NCBI GenBank assembly: GCA_038255255.1
Contig: JBBSLL010000002.1
Coordinates: 62,001 to 126,000, forward strand
Length of the DNA: 64,000 bases
From: JBBQNY01 sp038255255
Lineage (GTDB): Bacteria > Pseudomonadota > Gammaproteobacteria > Xanthomonadales > Ahniellaceae
Direction of reading: 5' to 3'
Shown here: positions 53,645-62,589 of the stretch, one piece after another
Numbering within the stretch: the first letter of the stretch is position 1
Layout of the letters: each line of letters opens with the position of its first letter
The notes under the pieces: model-generated
Told to the model about the DNA's origin: nothing
The model's database searches: none
What the model saw: the letters and a program-made list of their open reading frames with translations, nothing else
Translations under genes and position numbers: made by a program

Positions 53645-53968
53645 TCACCAGAGAAACTGCAGCAGCGTGACCTGGGGGTCGCCCTTGCCGCCGTCCGGAT
53701 CGCGGGCGTGGCAGACGATGGTCTGCTTGCGCTCGTTGGCCATGCCGCGCTCGAAGACGACGAACCCACCGACTTCCCAGGTGCCGTCGTCCTTGCGGTT
53801 CACTGCGGCCTGCATCGACTTCTCGTCGATCTCCGCGTCCTCGGTGCCGAGCTTCTCTTGCGCCGCCTTGAGACAGACATCGAACACGCGATCCTCAGGC
53901 TTGGCTCCGCAGCCCGAGAGCATGGCTATCGCCAAACCAAAGCTTGCGAGAAATGCGTTGCGAGGCAT
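53645..53968 (-). CDS. small lipoprotein
   Basis: 107-residue predicted lipoprotein, not recognised. Signal FLASFGLAIAMLSGC has a good lipobox (LSGC at residue 18). The mature part is charged and compact: VFDVCLKAAQEKL, IDEKSMQAAVNRKDDGTWEVGGFVVFERG, and two further cysteines that may pair. The ATG at 53968 begins the signal; the longer frame upstream has no signal. Convergent with topA by 41 bases and divergent from the AMP nucleosidase gene. The 203-base gap to that gene shows no clear promoter. Confidence 0.7.
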   Translation of the reverse strand: MPRNAFLASFGLAIAMLSGCGAKPEDRVFDVCLKAAQEKLGTEDAEIDEKSMQAAVNRKDDGTWEVGGFVVFERGMANERKQTIVCHARDPDGGKGDPQVTLLQFLW

Positions 53969-54171
53969 GCGGCGCTCCGGAGCCCGAAACTGGGCGAGAG
54001 ATGCACAGTCTGCGCCGCTCATCACGGAATGGCATCGTGCGATGCAGCACAAACAGCCGCGCAGGCCCATTCCCCCAGCGGTCGCCCATGCTGCGAAGCA
54101 ATGCAGCGGCGCGACCCGCTAACGTGGGGGCGGCGTACGGGCGTGGCAGAATCGCCAAAACGGGATTCTCC

Positions 54172-54948
54172 ATGCGCACCAAAACCGAAATCGTCGAGAA
54201 CTGGCTGCCGCGTTACACGGGCGTGCCCCTGTCCGGATTCGGCGAACACGTGCTGCTCACCAATTTCAGCGGCTATCTAGGCCACTTCGCGCGCATGACG
54301 GGCGCCGAGATACTGGGCCACGACCGGCCGATGCCGAGCGCGACCGCGGACGGCATCACCATGATCAACTTCGGCATGGGCAGTCCGAACGCGGCCACTC
54401 TCATGGACCTGTTGTCCGCGGTGTCACCCAAGGCCGTGCTGTTGCTCGGCAAGTGCGGTGGCCTCAAGCGCAAGAACAGCCTAGGCGACCTGGTGTTGCC
54501 GATCGCGGCCATCCGGGGTGAAGGCACGTCCAATGATTACATGCCGCCCGAAGTGCCTGCCCTGCCCGCCTTCGCGCTGCAGCGCGCGGTGTCGACCATG
54601 ATCCGCGACCTCGGCCACGACTATTGGACCGGCACGGTATTCACCACCAACCGTCGCGTCTGGGAACACGATGAGGCCTTCAAGGAATACCTGCGCAGGC
54701 TGCGCTGCATGGCGATCGACATGGAGACCGCCACCATCTTCGCCGCCGGGTTCGCCAACCGCATCCCGTGCGGTGCGCTGCTGCTGGTTTCCGACCAGCC
54801 GATGATTCCCGAAGGGATCAAGACCGAGGCCTCCGACGCGCAGGTGAGCGCCGAGTTCGTGGAACGCCACATCAATATCGGCATCGAGGCGCTGCGCCTG
54901 ATCCGCCGTCACGGCAAATCGGTCCGGCACCTGCGCTTCGATGAGTGA
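54172..54948 (+). CDS. amn: AMP nucleosidase (short form)
   Basis: 258-residue enzyme predicted to cleave AMP to adenine and ribose 5-phosphate. The phosphorylase-superfamily fold is evident: MINFGMGSPNAATLMDLL (phosphate/ribose region), VLLLGKCGGLKRKNSLGDLVLP, and CMAIDMETATIFAAGF, the substrate-binding MET glutamate. E. coli Amn has 484 residues with an extra N-terminal domain; this belongs to the short form that lacks it. ATG 54172 lies just before the first domain strand; upstream frames overlap unlikely sequence. Convergent with msrB, with a perfect inverted repeat between. Confidence 0.85.
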   Translation: MRTKTEIVENWLPRYTGVPLSGFGEHVLLTNFSGYLGHFARMTGAEILGHDRPMPSATADGITMINFGMGSPNAATLMDLLSAVSPKAVLLLGKCGGLKRKNSLGDLVLPIAAIRGEGTSNDYMPPEVPALPAFALQRAVSTMIRDLGHDYWTGTVFTTNRRVWEHDEAFKEYLRRLRCMAIDMETATIFAAGFANRIPCGALLLVSDQPMIPEGIKTEASDAQVSAEFVERHINIGIEALRLIRRHGKSVRHLRFDE

Positions 54949-54990
54949 GCCGACGCCGCTTGCGCGCCACTGGCGCGCGCGTCGGCGAAC

Positions 54991-55013
54991 GCCATGGACA
55001 GGATGTCCATGGC
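54991..55013. repeat. perfect inverted repeat between convergent amn and msrB
   Basis: GCCATGGACA (54991-55000), a GGA loop and TGTCCATGGC (55004-55013) form a perfect 10-bp stem in the 126-base gap between two convergent genes. A second small palindrome (GGCGCGC / GCGCGCC-like) lies just before it. It may help end transcription from both sides, though there is no T-run. Confidence 0.5.
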
Positions 55014-55074
55014 CAGGGCGACTTGGCGAGCGCAGGATGCGCAGAGCCTAGTCGCCGGGTTCACTCTCGAGAAT

Positions 55075-55560
55075 CTACGCCGCCACGCCTTGCTCGAGTG
55101 CAGCGACGTGCACGTCGTCGCCCCGTCCCAGCGGGTCGGGGAATCGCTCGCCGACCGGAGTGAACCCGAGAGAGACCGAATTGAGGCAATGGCGTTCGCC
55201 GGTGGGCGGCGGACCGTCCGGGAACACATGCCCGAGGTGGCTGCCGCAACGACCGCACACGATCTCGTCGCGGATCATTCCGTAGCTGGTGTCGCGCTCG
55301 GTGCGCACGTGAGCAGGATCGAATGGTTCGAAGAAACTGGGCCACCCGGTACCCGAGTCGAATTTGGTATCGGAGCGGAACAGGGGCAGGGCGCACAGGC
55401 GGCAGGTGTAGACGCCATCGCGCTTGTTATCGAGAAAAGTGCCGCAGAAGGCCGCTTCAGTGCCGTGTTCCAGCAGCACGCGCCGCTCGCTGGAGTTGAG
55501 CCCGGAAGCCAGCTCGCGACGCTGCACCTCTGAGGGGGGGCTGAGGTCGAAATCGGTCAT
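55075..55560 (-). CDS. msrB: peptide-methionine (R)-S-oxide reductase
   Basis: 161-residue repair enzyme that reduces methionine R-sulfoxide in proteins. The zinc site is given by CRLCALPLF and CGRCG. The catalytic cysteine is in GERHCLNSVSLGF, where the family has R-[YH]-C-[IL]-N. GTGWPSFFEPFD and SHLGHVFPDGPPPTG are the other signatures. The length and absence of a signal peptide fit a free-standing cytoplasmic MsrB. The ATG at 55560 has GAGG upstream. Located next to a redox-related glutaredoxin fusion. Confidence 0.96.
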   Translation of the reverse strand: MTDFDLSPPSEVQRRELASGLNSSERRVLLEHGTEAAFCGTFLDNKRDGVYTCRLCALPLFRSDTKFDSGTGWPSFFEPFDPAHVRTERDTSYGMIRDEIVCGRCGSHLGHVFPDGPPPTGERHCLNSVSLGFTPVGERFPDPLGRGDDVHVAALEQGVAA

Positions 55561-55651
55561 GACCTGATTCTCGCTGCCGGGAGACGGGTGACTGCACCAC
55601 GCCCCAGGTGGAGGGCCGGTGACGGAAACCCTCGGCCCAGCGCTGGCGTTG

Positions 55652-56578
55652 TCAGTAGGTGGGTACGGAGGGATCGACATCGCGCGACCACGCGTCGATG
55701 CCGCCAACGATGTTGGCGATATGGGTGAAGCCAAGCCCGCGGAAATGCTCGGCAGCCTGCTGGCTGCGCCCGCCGTGGTGGCAAAGGAACGCGAGTGCCG
55801 TGTCCTTGGGCATTGCCTGCAGTCGTTCGAGGCCGTCTCCGTCCAGGGACACGAAGGGACAATTGAGCGCGGAGCGAGCGCGTTCGTCCGGCGGGCGCAC
55901 ATCGACCACGATCAACGAACCGGCGGCCACCCGGGCAGCGACTTCGGTCGGCGCGAGTGCCTTCACCGCGCCCGGCGCATTGGGATTGCGGAGCGCGAGG
56001 CCGCCGCCCGCGACGTCCTCGACCCAGTCCATCACCAGTCCGCGCGCGCGCGCCGCCGATCCGGCGTCGAAGTGCACGGCGATACCGTTGCTGTGCGCGA
56101 CGAGATCGCTCGCGCGCGGCGGCGCAAGCTGGAACTGCGGCCGGAACTCGCGATCGATCGCGAGTTGCAATACCGCGTCGCCAGCCTCTTCCAGCGCGGG
56201 CCGGATGGCCGCCGCCGCCGCATCCGTGATCGTGATCTCGGGTGGCGTGCGATCCGGCACCGCGATGCCCAGCATGGCGTGAAGCTCGCCCTGCTCGTAC
56301 ATCTGGGCCACGATGTCCGAACCGCCCAGCAGCTCGCCCCGGACGTAAAGCTGCGGGATCGTCGGCCAGTTGCCGTATGCCTTGATGCCCTGCCGGATCG
56401 CTTCGTCGCTCAAGACGTCGACCGTCGCGTAGTCGACGCCGAGGGACTCGAGCGTACCGATCGCGCTCGCCGAGAAGCCGCAGCGTGGCGACTGGCGATC
56501 GCCTTTCATGAACAGCACCACCGCGTTTTCGGAAAGCAGCGCGTCGATGCGCGCACGTGTGGGGGAATCGAGTGTCAT
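55652..56578 (-). CDS. three-domain fusion: monothiol glutaredoxin, IscA-like, rhodanese
   Basis: 308-residue protein. Residues 1-107 are a Grx4-type monothiol glutaredoxin with the CGFS motif (Cys33) and NWPTIPQLYVRGELLGGSDI; such proteins carry [2Fe-2S] clusters. Residues about 110-205 look like an A-type Fe-S carrier domain (ITITDAAAAAIRPAL, LALRNPNAPG), but the expected cysteines, including the C-terminal CGC, are missing. Residues about 210-308 are a rhodanese domain with VVDVRPPDERA and catalytic Cys266 in AFLCHHGGRSQQAA. The combination points to Fe-S or sulfur trafficking. Follows msrB's strand and lies downstream of an SGNH hydrolase gene. Confidence 0.85.
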   Translation of the reverse strand: MTLDSPTRARIDALLSENAVVLFMKGDRQSPRCGFSASAIGTLESLGVDYATVDVLSDEAIRQGIKAYGNWPTIPQLYVRGELLGGSDIVAQMYEQGELHAMLGIAVPDRTPPEITITDAAAAAIRPALEEAGDAVLQLAIDREFRPQFQLAPPRASDLVAHSNGIAVHFDAGSAARARGLVMDWVEDVAGGGLALRNPNAPGAVKALAPTEVAARVAAGSLIVVDVRPPDERARSALNCPFVSLDGDGLERLQAMPKDTALAFLCHHGGRSQQAAEHFRGLGFTHIANIVGGIDAWSRDVDPSVPTY

Positions 56579-56635
56579 GGGGATCCGTGGAGAGCGCGAG
56601 TGGTTGCGTCTGAAATGATAGTCACGAGAGCCTTT

Positions 56636-57304
56636 TCAAGGCCTGCCGAGGGCAGCGCGCGCGGCCGGCGCGACGCGCAGGGCCCATGCGCCGTATTGCA
56701 AGTCACTCGGATGCAGGCCGTCCTCCACCAGCTGGGCCCGGTGCGCGGGCGACCGCGACAGGTCGGTGACGTCGACGAAGGCGATGCCCGCCCGGCGCGC
56801 TTCCTCGCGGGCTACCGTGTTGAACGCATCGATCTCGCGGCTTATCACAGTGGCCCCGCGCGGATCTTTCGCCGCGAACGTGGTGACGCCCCAGTCGGGA
56901 ATGGACACGAGCAGCACGTGCCGGGGTTCCCCGTCCGCCAGCGCGACCGCGCGCGACAGCATCTCCCGCAGGTCGGCGCGGTAAGTGTCCGGCGCGCCTT
57001 TCCGGTATTGGTCGTTGACGCCGATGAGCAGTGTCACCAGGTCGTACGGGGCGTCGAACGATTCGGAATCCATGGCCTGGTCGAGTTCCGCGACTGTCCA
57101 CCCCGTTCGCGCGACGATGCGCGGATCCTCGACCGACAGACCGTCTGCGCGCAGCCGCGCCGCGAGTTGCACCGGCCAGCGCCCGCTCTCGGCTACGCCT
57201 TCGCCGATCGTGTACGAATCGCCCAGCGCCAGGTAGCGCTTCGTGCGATCCATGGACGCGCAGCTGGTCAGCACCATCGCGCAGGCCAGCAGCGCCACGC
57301 GCAT
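56636..57304 (-). CDS. SGNH/GDSL hydrolase lipoprotein
   Basis: 222-residue predicted lipoprotein esterase. The signal RVALLACAMVLTSCAS has the lipobox LTSC. The family blocks are YLALGDSYTIGEG (block I with the nucleophile Ser), VTLLIGVNDQYR (block III with GxND), and VEDGLHPSDLQY (block V with Asp and His). Substrate unknown; relatives act on acyl esters or cell-wall acetyl groups. The ATG at 57304 begins one base after the alaA stop, so the two are co-transcribed. Confidence 0.88.
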   Translation of the reverse strand: MRVALLACAMVLTSCASMDRTKRYLALGDSYTIGEGVAESGRWPVQLAARLRADGLSVEDPRIVARTGWTVAELDQAMDSESFDAPYDLVTLLIGVNDQYRKGAPDTYRADLREMLSRAVALADGEPRHVLLVSIPDWGVTTFAAKDPRGATVISREIDAFNTVAREEARRAGIAFVDVTDLSRSPAHRAQLVEDGLHPSDLQYGAWALRVAPAARAALGRP

Positions 57305-57305
57305 T

Positions 57306-58553
57306 TCATGCCACATATCGCTTTGCCGTCGGTGCCACATGGCGGGCAAGCGTGCGTTCGATGCGCGCGAAAACGTCGGTCATGACTTCAGCCTCCGGAA
57401 GCAGCGTCAGGCGCAGGTGATTGCGGTACGCCACGTTGAAACTCGAGCCGGGCACCACGAGCACGCACTCGCGCTCCAGCAGCTCGAGCGCGAACGCGTG
57501 GTCGTCGAATCCCGGGCAGCGCGCGGTGTCGATGCCCGGGAAAGCATAGAGGGCCCCGCCCGGGCTCACGAGTTCCAGCGTTGCGCTGCCCGCGCAGGCG
57601 TCGATGACCACGCGCCGCGTGTCGTGCAGGCGCCCGCCGGGCTGCGTCAGAGCGCGGGCGGTGTCCGGCCCGGCGAGCGCCGGCGCAATCGCCCACTGAG
57701 CGGCGACGTTGGCGCAAAGGCGCAGCGCCGACAGCAGGTCGAGGGCGTGCTGGTACGCGGCCGAGTGCGAGAGTGCGCCGCTCAGGCTGACCCAGCCCGC
57801 GCGATAGCCGCAGGCGCGATGCACCTTCGACAGGCCGCCGAACGACAGGCAGAGCGCATCGGGGGCGAGCGCCGCCATCGGCACGAACTCGGCCTCGTCG
57901 TAGAGGAGCCCGTCGTATATCTCGTCGACCATCAAGACCAGGCCGTGCCGCGTAGCGAGCTCCGCCATGGCCACCAGCGTGCCGCGCGGATAGACCGCGC
58001 CGGTGGGATTGTTCGGATTGATCACCACCAGCGCGCGCGTGCGCGGCGTAATCAGCGCCTCGATCGCGGCGATCTGCGGAACGAAACCGTCTCCTGCGAG
58101 GCAGGGATAGTGCACAGCCACGCCGCCATTGAGCACGGTCGCGGCGGTCCACAACGGATAGTCGGGCGCAGGGATCAGCACCTCGTCGGCCGGATCCAGC
58201 AACGCGCGCAGGCAGAGGTCGATCAGTTCGCTGACGCCGTTGCCAATCCAGACGCGCTCCGCGTGGGCGCCGGGTGCTCCGCGCCGTTGCTGCTGCTCCG
58301 CGACGGCCTCGCGTGCGGAAGGAAGGCCCTGCTGATGGCAATAGGCCTCGCTGGCCGGCAGACCTGCCGCGACGGCCTGGCGCAGGTGTTCGGGGGTCTC
58401 GAAGCCGAATCGTCCTGGATTGCCGATGTTGAGCTTGATCACCTGCCGGCCTGAGGCCTCGATCGCCAGGGCGCGCCGCGCGAGTTCGCCGCGGATCTCG
58501 TAGCGGACTTCGCGCAGGCGGTGAGAGGAAGAGGGGGTGTGCGAGGCAGTCAT
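57306..58553 (-). CDS. alaA: alanine aminotransferase-like PLP enzyme
   Basis: 415-residue fold-type I aminotransferase, likely AlaA, making alanine from pyruvate and glutamate. It aligns well with E. coli AlaA along its length: YEIRGELARRALAIE, VIKLNIGNPGRFGFETPE, VWIGNGVSELIDL, PAPDYPLWTAAT, VVINPNNPTGAVYPRG, MVDEIYDGLLYD and the PLP lysine in FGGLSKVHRACGYRAGW. PGGRLHDTRR is also shared. The start at 58553 is the only ATG at a suitable place; the first ten residues are Ser/Thr-rich. Confidence 0.9.
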   Translation of the reverse strand: MTASHTPSSSHRLREVRYEIRGELARRALAIEASGRQVIKLNIGNPGRFGFETPEHLRQAVAAGLPASEAYCHQQGLPSAREAVAEQQQRRGAPGAHAERVWIGNGVSELIDLCLRALLDPADEVLIPAPDYPLWTAATVLNGGVAVHYPCLAGDGFVPQIAAIEALITPRTRALVVINPNNPTGAVYPRGTLVAMAELATRHGLVLMVDEIYDGLLYDEAEFVPMAALAPDALCLSFGGLSKVHRACGYRAGWVSLSGALSHSAAYQHALDLLSALRLCANVAAQWAIAPALAGPDTARALTQPGGRLHDTRRVVIDACAGSATLELVSPGGALYAFPGIDTARCPGFDDHAFALELLERECVLVVPGSSFNVAYRNHLRLTLLPEAEVMTDVFARIERTLARHVAPTAKRYVA

Positions 58554-58779
58554 GCGGGATCGCGTGGTTGCAGGCGCGCGATCCTAGGGGAGAAACCGCC
58601 ATGGGTGCGCGACCTCGTTCCCACACGGCCGCCGCGGCCCCGGTTTTGCCCCATCCGGGCATGACTCCCGACACACGTGACCTTCGGACTATGGTCGTTT
58701 TCTGAGGCGCTGTTATAGTTCACTACAACACCACATCAAACCGGCCTTTCGCCGGAGATACCGCGCCAAGGAGCGCACC

Positions 58780-58947
58780 ATGAACCGCTATCAATTTGAA
58801 GAAGTCCTGTTCGATGCCCTCTACGCCCCGATGCGGGCAGCGTGGAGCCAGATGGACGCCGACTCCGAAGTCGATGTCAACCAGATCGACGACATCGAGG
58901 TCGAAGATTACGCCCTTGAACTCATGGAAATGTCGGCGGAGTTCTGA
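58780..58947 (+). CDS. 55-residue acidic small protein
   Basis: A short gene with an excellent ribosome binding site (AAGGAG seven bases before ATG). The product begins MNRYQFEEVLFDALYAPM and is strongly acidic, with WSQMDADSEVDVNQIDDIEV in the middle and LELMEMSAEF at the end. The amphipathic helices and acidic character suggest a small regulator or binding partner, but the family is not recognised. A TATAGT hexamer at 58714-58719, about 60 bases upstream, could be its -10 box. It sits alone between alaA (divergent) and a DUF4345 gene (convergent). Confidence 0.65.
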   Translation: MNRYQFEEVLFDALYAPMRAAWSQMDADSEVDVNQIDDIEVEDYALELMEMSAEF

Positions 58948-58975
58948 TCACCCGGCGACGCGTCCAGCCCGCCCC

Positions 58976-59398
58976 TCACTGCGCGGTAACCCCGGTCGTG
59001 GATCGCTCAGGAACCAGGGCCGCCAAGGCCAGCGCTGCGAACAGAAGTTCGTAGGCGCCGGCCACGATCAGGAACGGCGTGTGCGTGACGCTGGCCAGCA
59101 TCAGGGCCACGCGGGTCAGTCCGATGCCCCCATGCGTTCCAAGCAGGAGCCAGAGGCCCGCGCGATGGTAGTGCCGGCGCGACGCCGACATGAGAAGCAG
59201 CAGGGCAATGCCGATCTCGATTCCGCCGTAAAAGGCGCCGATTTCGATGCGCGTGACCGCGTCGGCGCCGACGGTGACGCCGGCACGCGCAAGCCAGTTG
59301 ATCGGATCCAGCGCGAGCAGCACACCGAAAGCCAGCATTCCCAGGCCTGCAATGACCAGTAAAGCTCGCGCCCATGCGGGTATGAGTGGCGCTTGCAT
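58976..59398 (-). CDS. DUF4345-like four-helix membrane protein
   Basis: 140-residue predicted inner-membrane protein of unknown function. Helices: ALLVIAGLGMLAFGVLLALDP, IGAFYGGIEIGIALLLLMSA, AGLWLLLGTHGGIGLTRVALML and FLIVAGAYELLFAALALAALV. The pattern and the acidic/Gly residues in helix 2 (EIGAFYGGIEIG) match DUF4345-type small proteins. Divergent from rsgA with a 132-base gap. Confidence 0.75.
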   Translation of the reverse strand: MQAPLIPAWARALLVIAGLGMLAFGVLLALDPINWLARAGVTVGADAVTRIEIGAFYGGIEIGIALLLLMSASRRHYHRAGLWLLLGTHGGIGLTRVALMLASVTHTPFLIVAGAYELLFAALALAALVPERSTTGVTAQ

Positions 59399-59530
59399 GA
59401 CGTCTCACTTGCAGTTGATCGGATGCGTATTACGCACGAAGCATGATGTGCATGGCATGAATCGGTCGGGAGGCGACTCCGTCCGAGGGTGCGCGCCCCT
59501 TCGGCTGTCCATCACAACTAGAATCCGGGC

Positions 59531-60613
59531 ATGACAGAGCAGGCGACGGCGGCATCCCTGCGTTCAATCGGGTGGCTCGGAGAGCCCGCCGATGCGTTGC
59601 GCGATCTTCCGGAAGGCAGCGCGCTGGCGCGCATCGTCGCGCAGCATCGCAGCGGCTACCGGGTGCACACGGGTAGCGAAGAGATCGCGGTGCAGACCCC
59701 TGCGGTCCTTTTCCGGCGGGGAAGCGATCCGGTGGCGCGCCCGGGCGTCGGGGACTGGGTGCAGATCACGTTCGAACCCGAACCGACCATCGAGCGGCTG
59801 CTGCCGCGTCGCACGGCCCTGGTTCGCGGGGCCGCTGGCGAATCACACGCGAAGCAACTGATCGCCGCCAACGTCGATGTCGTATTCATCGTCTGCGGCC
59901 TCGACGGGGATTTCAACTTGCGGCGCATCGAGCGATACCTCGTGCTGACGCGCAGCAGTGGCGCCCGCCCGGTGATCGTGCTGACCAAGGAGGACCTCAG
60001 CCCGACGAGCGCCGGGCAGTTGGCCGAAGTCAAAGCCCTCGCAGGGCCGGATACTCCGGTGCTCGCCGTCAATGCCCGCACCCTCGATGCGGGAGCGGCT
60101 CTGCGCGCATGGCTCCCTGCCGGCACCACCGCGGTGCTCGTCGGATCCAGCGGCGCGGGCAAGTCGACGCTCACCAACAGCCTGCTCGGCATCGAGCGGC
60201 AGGCAACGGCCGCGGTACGCGAACATGATTCACGCGGCCGGCACACGACCACGCACCGTGCACTGTTGCCGTTGCCCACGGGCGCCTGCCTGATCGATAC
60301 GCCGGGCATGCGCGAACTCAAGTTGACCGGCGACGAGGACGTCGCCACGGAATCCTTCGAGGACATCGATGCCCTGCTCGGCACCTGCCGCTACTCGGAT
60401 TGCGTTCACGGCAACGAGCCCGGGTGCATGATCCGCGCCGCGCTCGAAAGCGGCGCCTTGCCGGCCGAGCGCTGGGCACATTTCTCGAAGCTGTGCGAGG
60501 AGGCTTCGGCCGCGAGTGAGTCGGTCGCTCAGCGCCTGGCAGGCAAGCGCGAGGGCAAAGTGGTCCAGCGATCCTCCGCCGGCAAACGCGTGACCGAGCA
60601 CGGGCGCCGCTGA
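59531..60613 (+). CDS. rsgA: ribosome small-subunit biogenesis GTPase RsgA
   Basis: 360-residue circularly permuted GTPase that helps mature the 30S subunit. An N-terminal OB-like beta barrel (about 30-105) is followed by the permuted G domain: G4 TKED first, then G1 VLVGSSGAGKSTLTNSLLG and G3 DTPGMREL. The C-terminal zinc site is CRYSDCVHGNEPGC. This motif order is diagnostic. The DUF1704 gene starts two bases after the stop, so they are probably one operon. Confidence 0.97.
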   Translation: MTEQATAASLRSIGWLGEPADALRDLPEGSALARIVAQHRSGYRVHTGSEEIAVQTPAVLFRRGSDPVARPGVGDWVQITFEPEPTIERLLPRRTALVRGAAGESHAKQLIAANVDVVFIVCGLDGDFNLRRIERYLVLTRSSGARPVIVLTKEDLSPTSAGQLAEVKALAGPDTPVLAVNARTLDAGAALRAWLPAGTTAVLVGSSGAGKSTLTNSLLGIERQATAAVREHDSRGRHTTTHRALLPLPTGACLIDTPGMRELKLTGDEDVATESFEDIDALLGTCRYSDCVHGNEPGCMIRAALESGALPAERWAHFSKLCEEASAASESVAQRLAGKREGKVVQRSSAGKRVTEHGRR

Positions 60614-60615
60614 GC

Positions 60616-61893
60616 ATGGGCGAGCGCCTCGGCCACGAGAGTTTCCTGCCGCGTCTGGCGGAACTCGATCGCCGCCTGATCGCCACCGTACGCGAGGTCC
60701 GGTTGCTCGCGGCAGTGAGCTGGCCCGTGGAAGTGCAGGACGCGTTCCTGACGAAATACCACCGTGGCGCCGCGACCTTGCCCGAAGTCGTCTATCCGGT
60801 CCTCGACTACACCGACACCAAGGCCGAGCTCGCCGACATCCTGCGGGCCACCGCAATATATGACGGCCACCCGGTCGCAGAGTACATACACAGGACTGCG
60901 GCGAGCTTCCACACCACCACGCTTCTGCTCGAGTCGCTCGGCAGTTCACGCGTGACCGAATACTCGATCGAGTTGTTCGGTCGACCCGGTCATCCGCTGG
61001 CGGGCACGTCCCAGTCCAATCTCGATGCCGCACGCCACTTCATCGAGTTGGCCGACGAAGTCATCCCCTCGCTCGCGGAGAGCGAGGCGAGTTATGTGCT
61101 CTCGGCCGAAACCGTCAAGCAGGAGCTCGACACGCGCGTGGTGAAATTCTTCACGCGCCACAAGGTGCGCATCGAGATCGATCCTACCCTGACCGCAAAG
61201 GCGGCCGCCGGTCCGACGCGGATCCGGCTGCGTGCGCGCACCGGCTTCACCGAGTACGACTGGCACCAGTTGCTCGAGCACGAGGCATTCGTGCATTCGC
61301 TGACTGCTCTGAACGGGCGCGACCAGCCGAACCTCAGCAGCCTCGGCCTGTCGTCGGCGCGCATCACCCCGACCCAGGAGGGGCTCGCGACATTCGCGGA
61401 ACTCATCACCGGTTCGATCGACATCGCGCGGATGAAGCGAATCTCCCAGCGCATCGAAGCGATCGACATGGCGCTCGGCGGCGCGGATTTCATCGAGGTG
61501 TTCGAGTATTTCCACAACCACGGCGCGAGCGACGCGGACAGCTTCACTTCCGCGATGCGCGTGTTCCGGGGAGTGCCCCTGACCGGCGGATACGCGTTCA
61601 CCAAGGACACCGTCTACCTGCACGGGCTGCTGTCGGTGCACACGTTCTTCCGCTGGGCACTCAAGCAACGCAAGTTCAAGCTCTGCCGGAATCTGTGCGC
61701 CGGCAAGATGACCCTGGGCGACGTCGTCAGGCTCGAACCGTGGTTCGACTCTGGATATATCGCAGCGCCGGAGTATCTGCCGCCGTGGATGCAGCGTGCG
61801 AATGGTCTTGCAGGCGTGCTCGCATTTTCGCTGTTCGCGAATCGCATCCGCCTTGACAAGGTCGTCGAGGAAGATCTCGTACTCGCTGTTTGA
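60616..61893 (+). CDS. DUF1704 (QEGLA-motif) putative metallopeptidase
   Basis: 425-residue soluble protein of the DUF1704 family, annotated elsewhere as flavohemoglobin-expression-modulating QEGLA protein. The metal motif HExxxH is HEAFVHSL and the following PTQEGLATFAEL has the conserved QEGLA glutamate, the layout of the eukaryotic MATCAP tubulin-tail peptidases that share this domain. The N-terminal part is helical (LAELDRRLIATVREV). A peptidase role is inferred from that relationship. Directly follows rsgA with two bases between. Substrate in bacteria unknown. Confidence 0.85.
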   Translation: MGERLGHESFLPRLAELDRRLIATVREVRLLAAVSWPVEVQDAFLTKYHRGAATLPEVVYPVLDYTDTKAELADILRATAIYDGHPVAEYIHRTAASFHTTTLLLESLGSSRVTEYSIELFGRPGHPLAGTSQSNLDAARHFIELADEVIPSLAESEASYVLSAETVKQELDTRVVKFFTRHKVRIEIDPTLTAKAAAGPTRIRLRARTGFTEYDWHQLLEHEAFVHSLTALNGRDQPNLSSLGLSSARITPTQEGLATFAELITGSIDIARMKRISQRIEAIDMALGGADFIEVFEYFHNHGASDADSFTSAMRVFRGVPLTGGYAFTKDTVYLHGLLSVHTFFRWALKQRKFKLCRNLCAGKMTLGDVVRLEPWFDSGYIAAPEYLPPWMQRANGLAGVLAFSLFANRIRLDKVVEEDLVLAV

Positions 61894-62061
61894 AAAAACA
61901 ACCGTGTCGAGACTCTGACGTCATCGCGACGATCCGAACTGCGCGCTTAACGCGGACCCTTTCCAGTGCGGCCAATTCATCGGAGCGCAATCTGCCTGCG
62001 GTTAGCTTGCATTTCCGCGCTACCAGATCGGCAGCGCGCAGCAAGCCAGAGGAGTCATACG

Positions 62062-62520
62062 ATGGATGTCAAAAAGGACCATAGCATTGGTGCAGGTACG
62101 GGCGCAGCGGCAGGCGCCGTCACGGGTGCGGTCGTTGGTGCAGCGGGCGGACCGCTCGGCATGCTGGCCGGTGGCGTGATCGGCGGCATCCTGGGTTCGA
62201 AGGCTGGCGATTCCATCGCCGAAGCGGTCAACCCGACCGAATACAACCGTCACTGGGAAAAAAACTACCAGGCTACCGATTACTACACTAACGGTCGCGA
62301 GTGGCGCGATTACGAGCCGGCGTACGGCCTCGGTTACAAGGGCTACGCCCTGAATCGAAGCGAGCCATTCGACAAGGTCGAGCCGAAGCTCGAGCGCGAG
62401 TGGAACGAAGTGAAGGGCGATTCGCGTCTTGCGTGGAACGAAGCGCGCGGTGCGGTGAAGGATGGCTGGCACCACGTCGAGCGTTCACTGCCGGGCGACT
62501 TCGACCGCGACGGTCGCTAA
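62062..62520 (+). CDS. glycine-zipper protein
   Basis: 152-residue protein. Residues 9-50 form a glycine-zipper segment (GTGAAAGAVTGAVVGAAGG, then LAGGVIGGILGSKAG), suggesting membrane insertion or oligomerisation. The rest is charged and helical, with WRDYEPAYGLGYKGYALN and a repeated Asn-Glu/Trp pattern toward the end. There is no signal peptide. ATG 62062 has GGAG about eight bases upstream, which decides it over an earlier opening. A strong terminator follows, so it is probably a single-gene unit; family members are often stress-induced, which is not testable here. Confidence 0.75.
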   Translation: MDVKKDHSIGAGTGAAAGAVTGAVVGAAGGPLGMLAGGVIGGILGSKAGDSIAEAVNPTEYNRHWEKNYQATDYYTNGREWRDYEPAYGLGYKGYALNRSEPFDKVEPKLEREWNEVKGDSRLAWNEARGAVKDGWHHVERSLPGDFDRDGR

Positions 62521-62589
62521 CCCCTTATAGACTCTCGTTGTGCACATGCACCGGCTGACGTGATCGGCTGATTGCACGTCATCAATACT

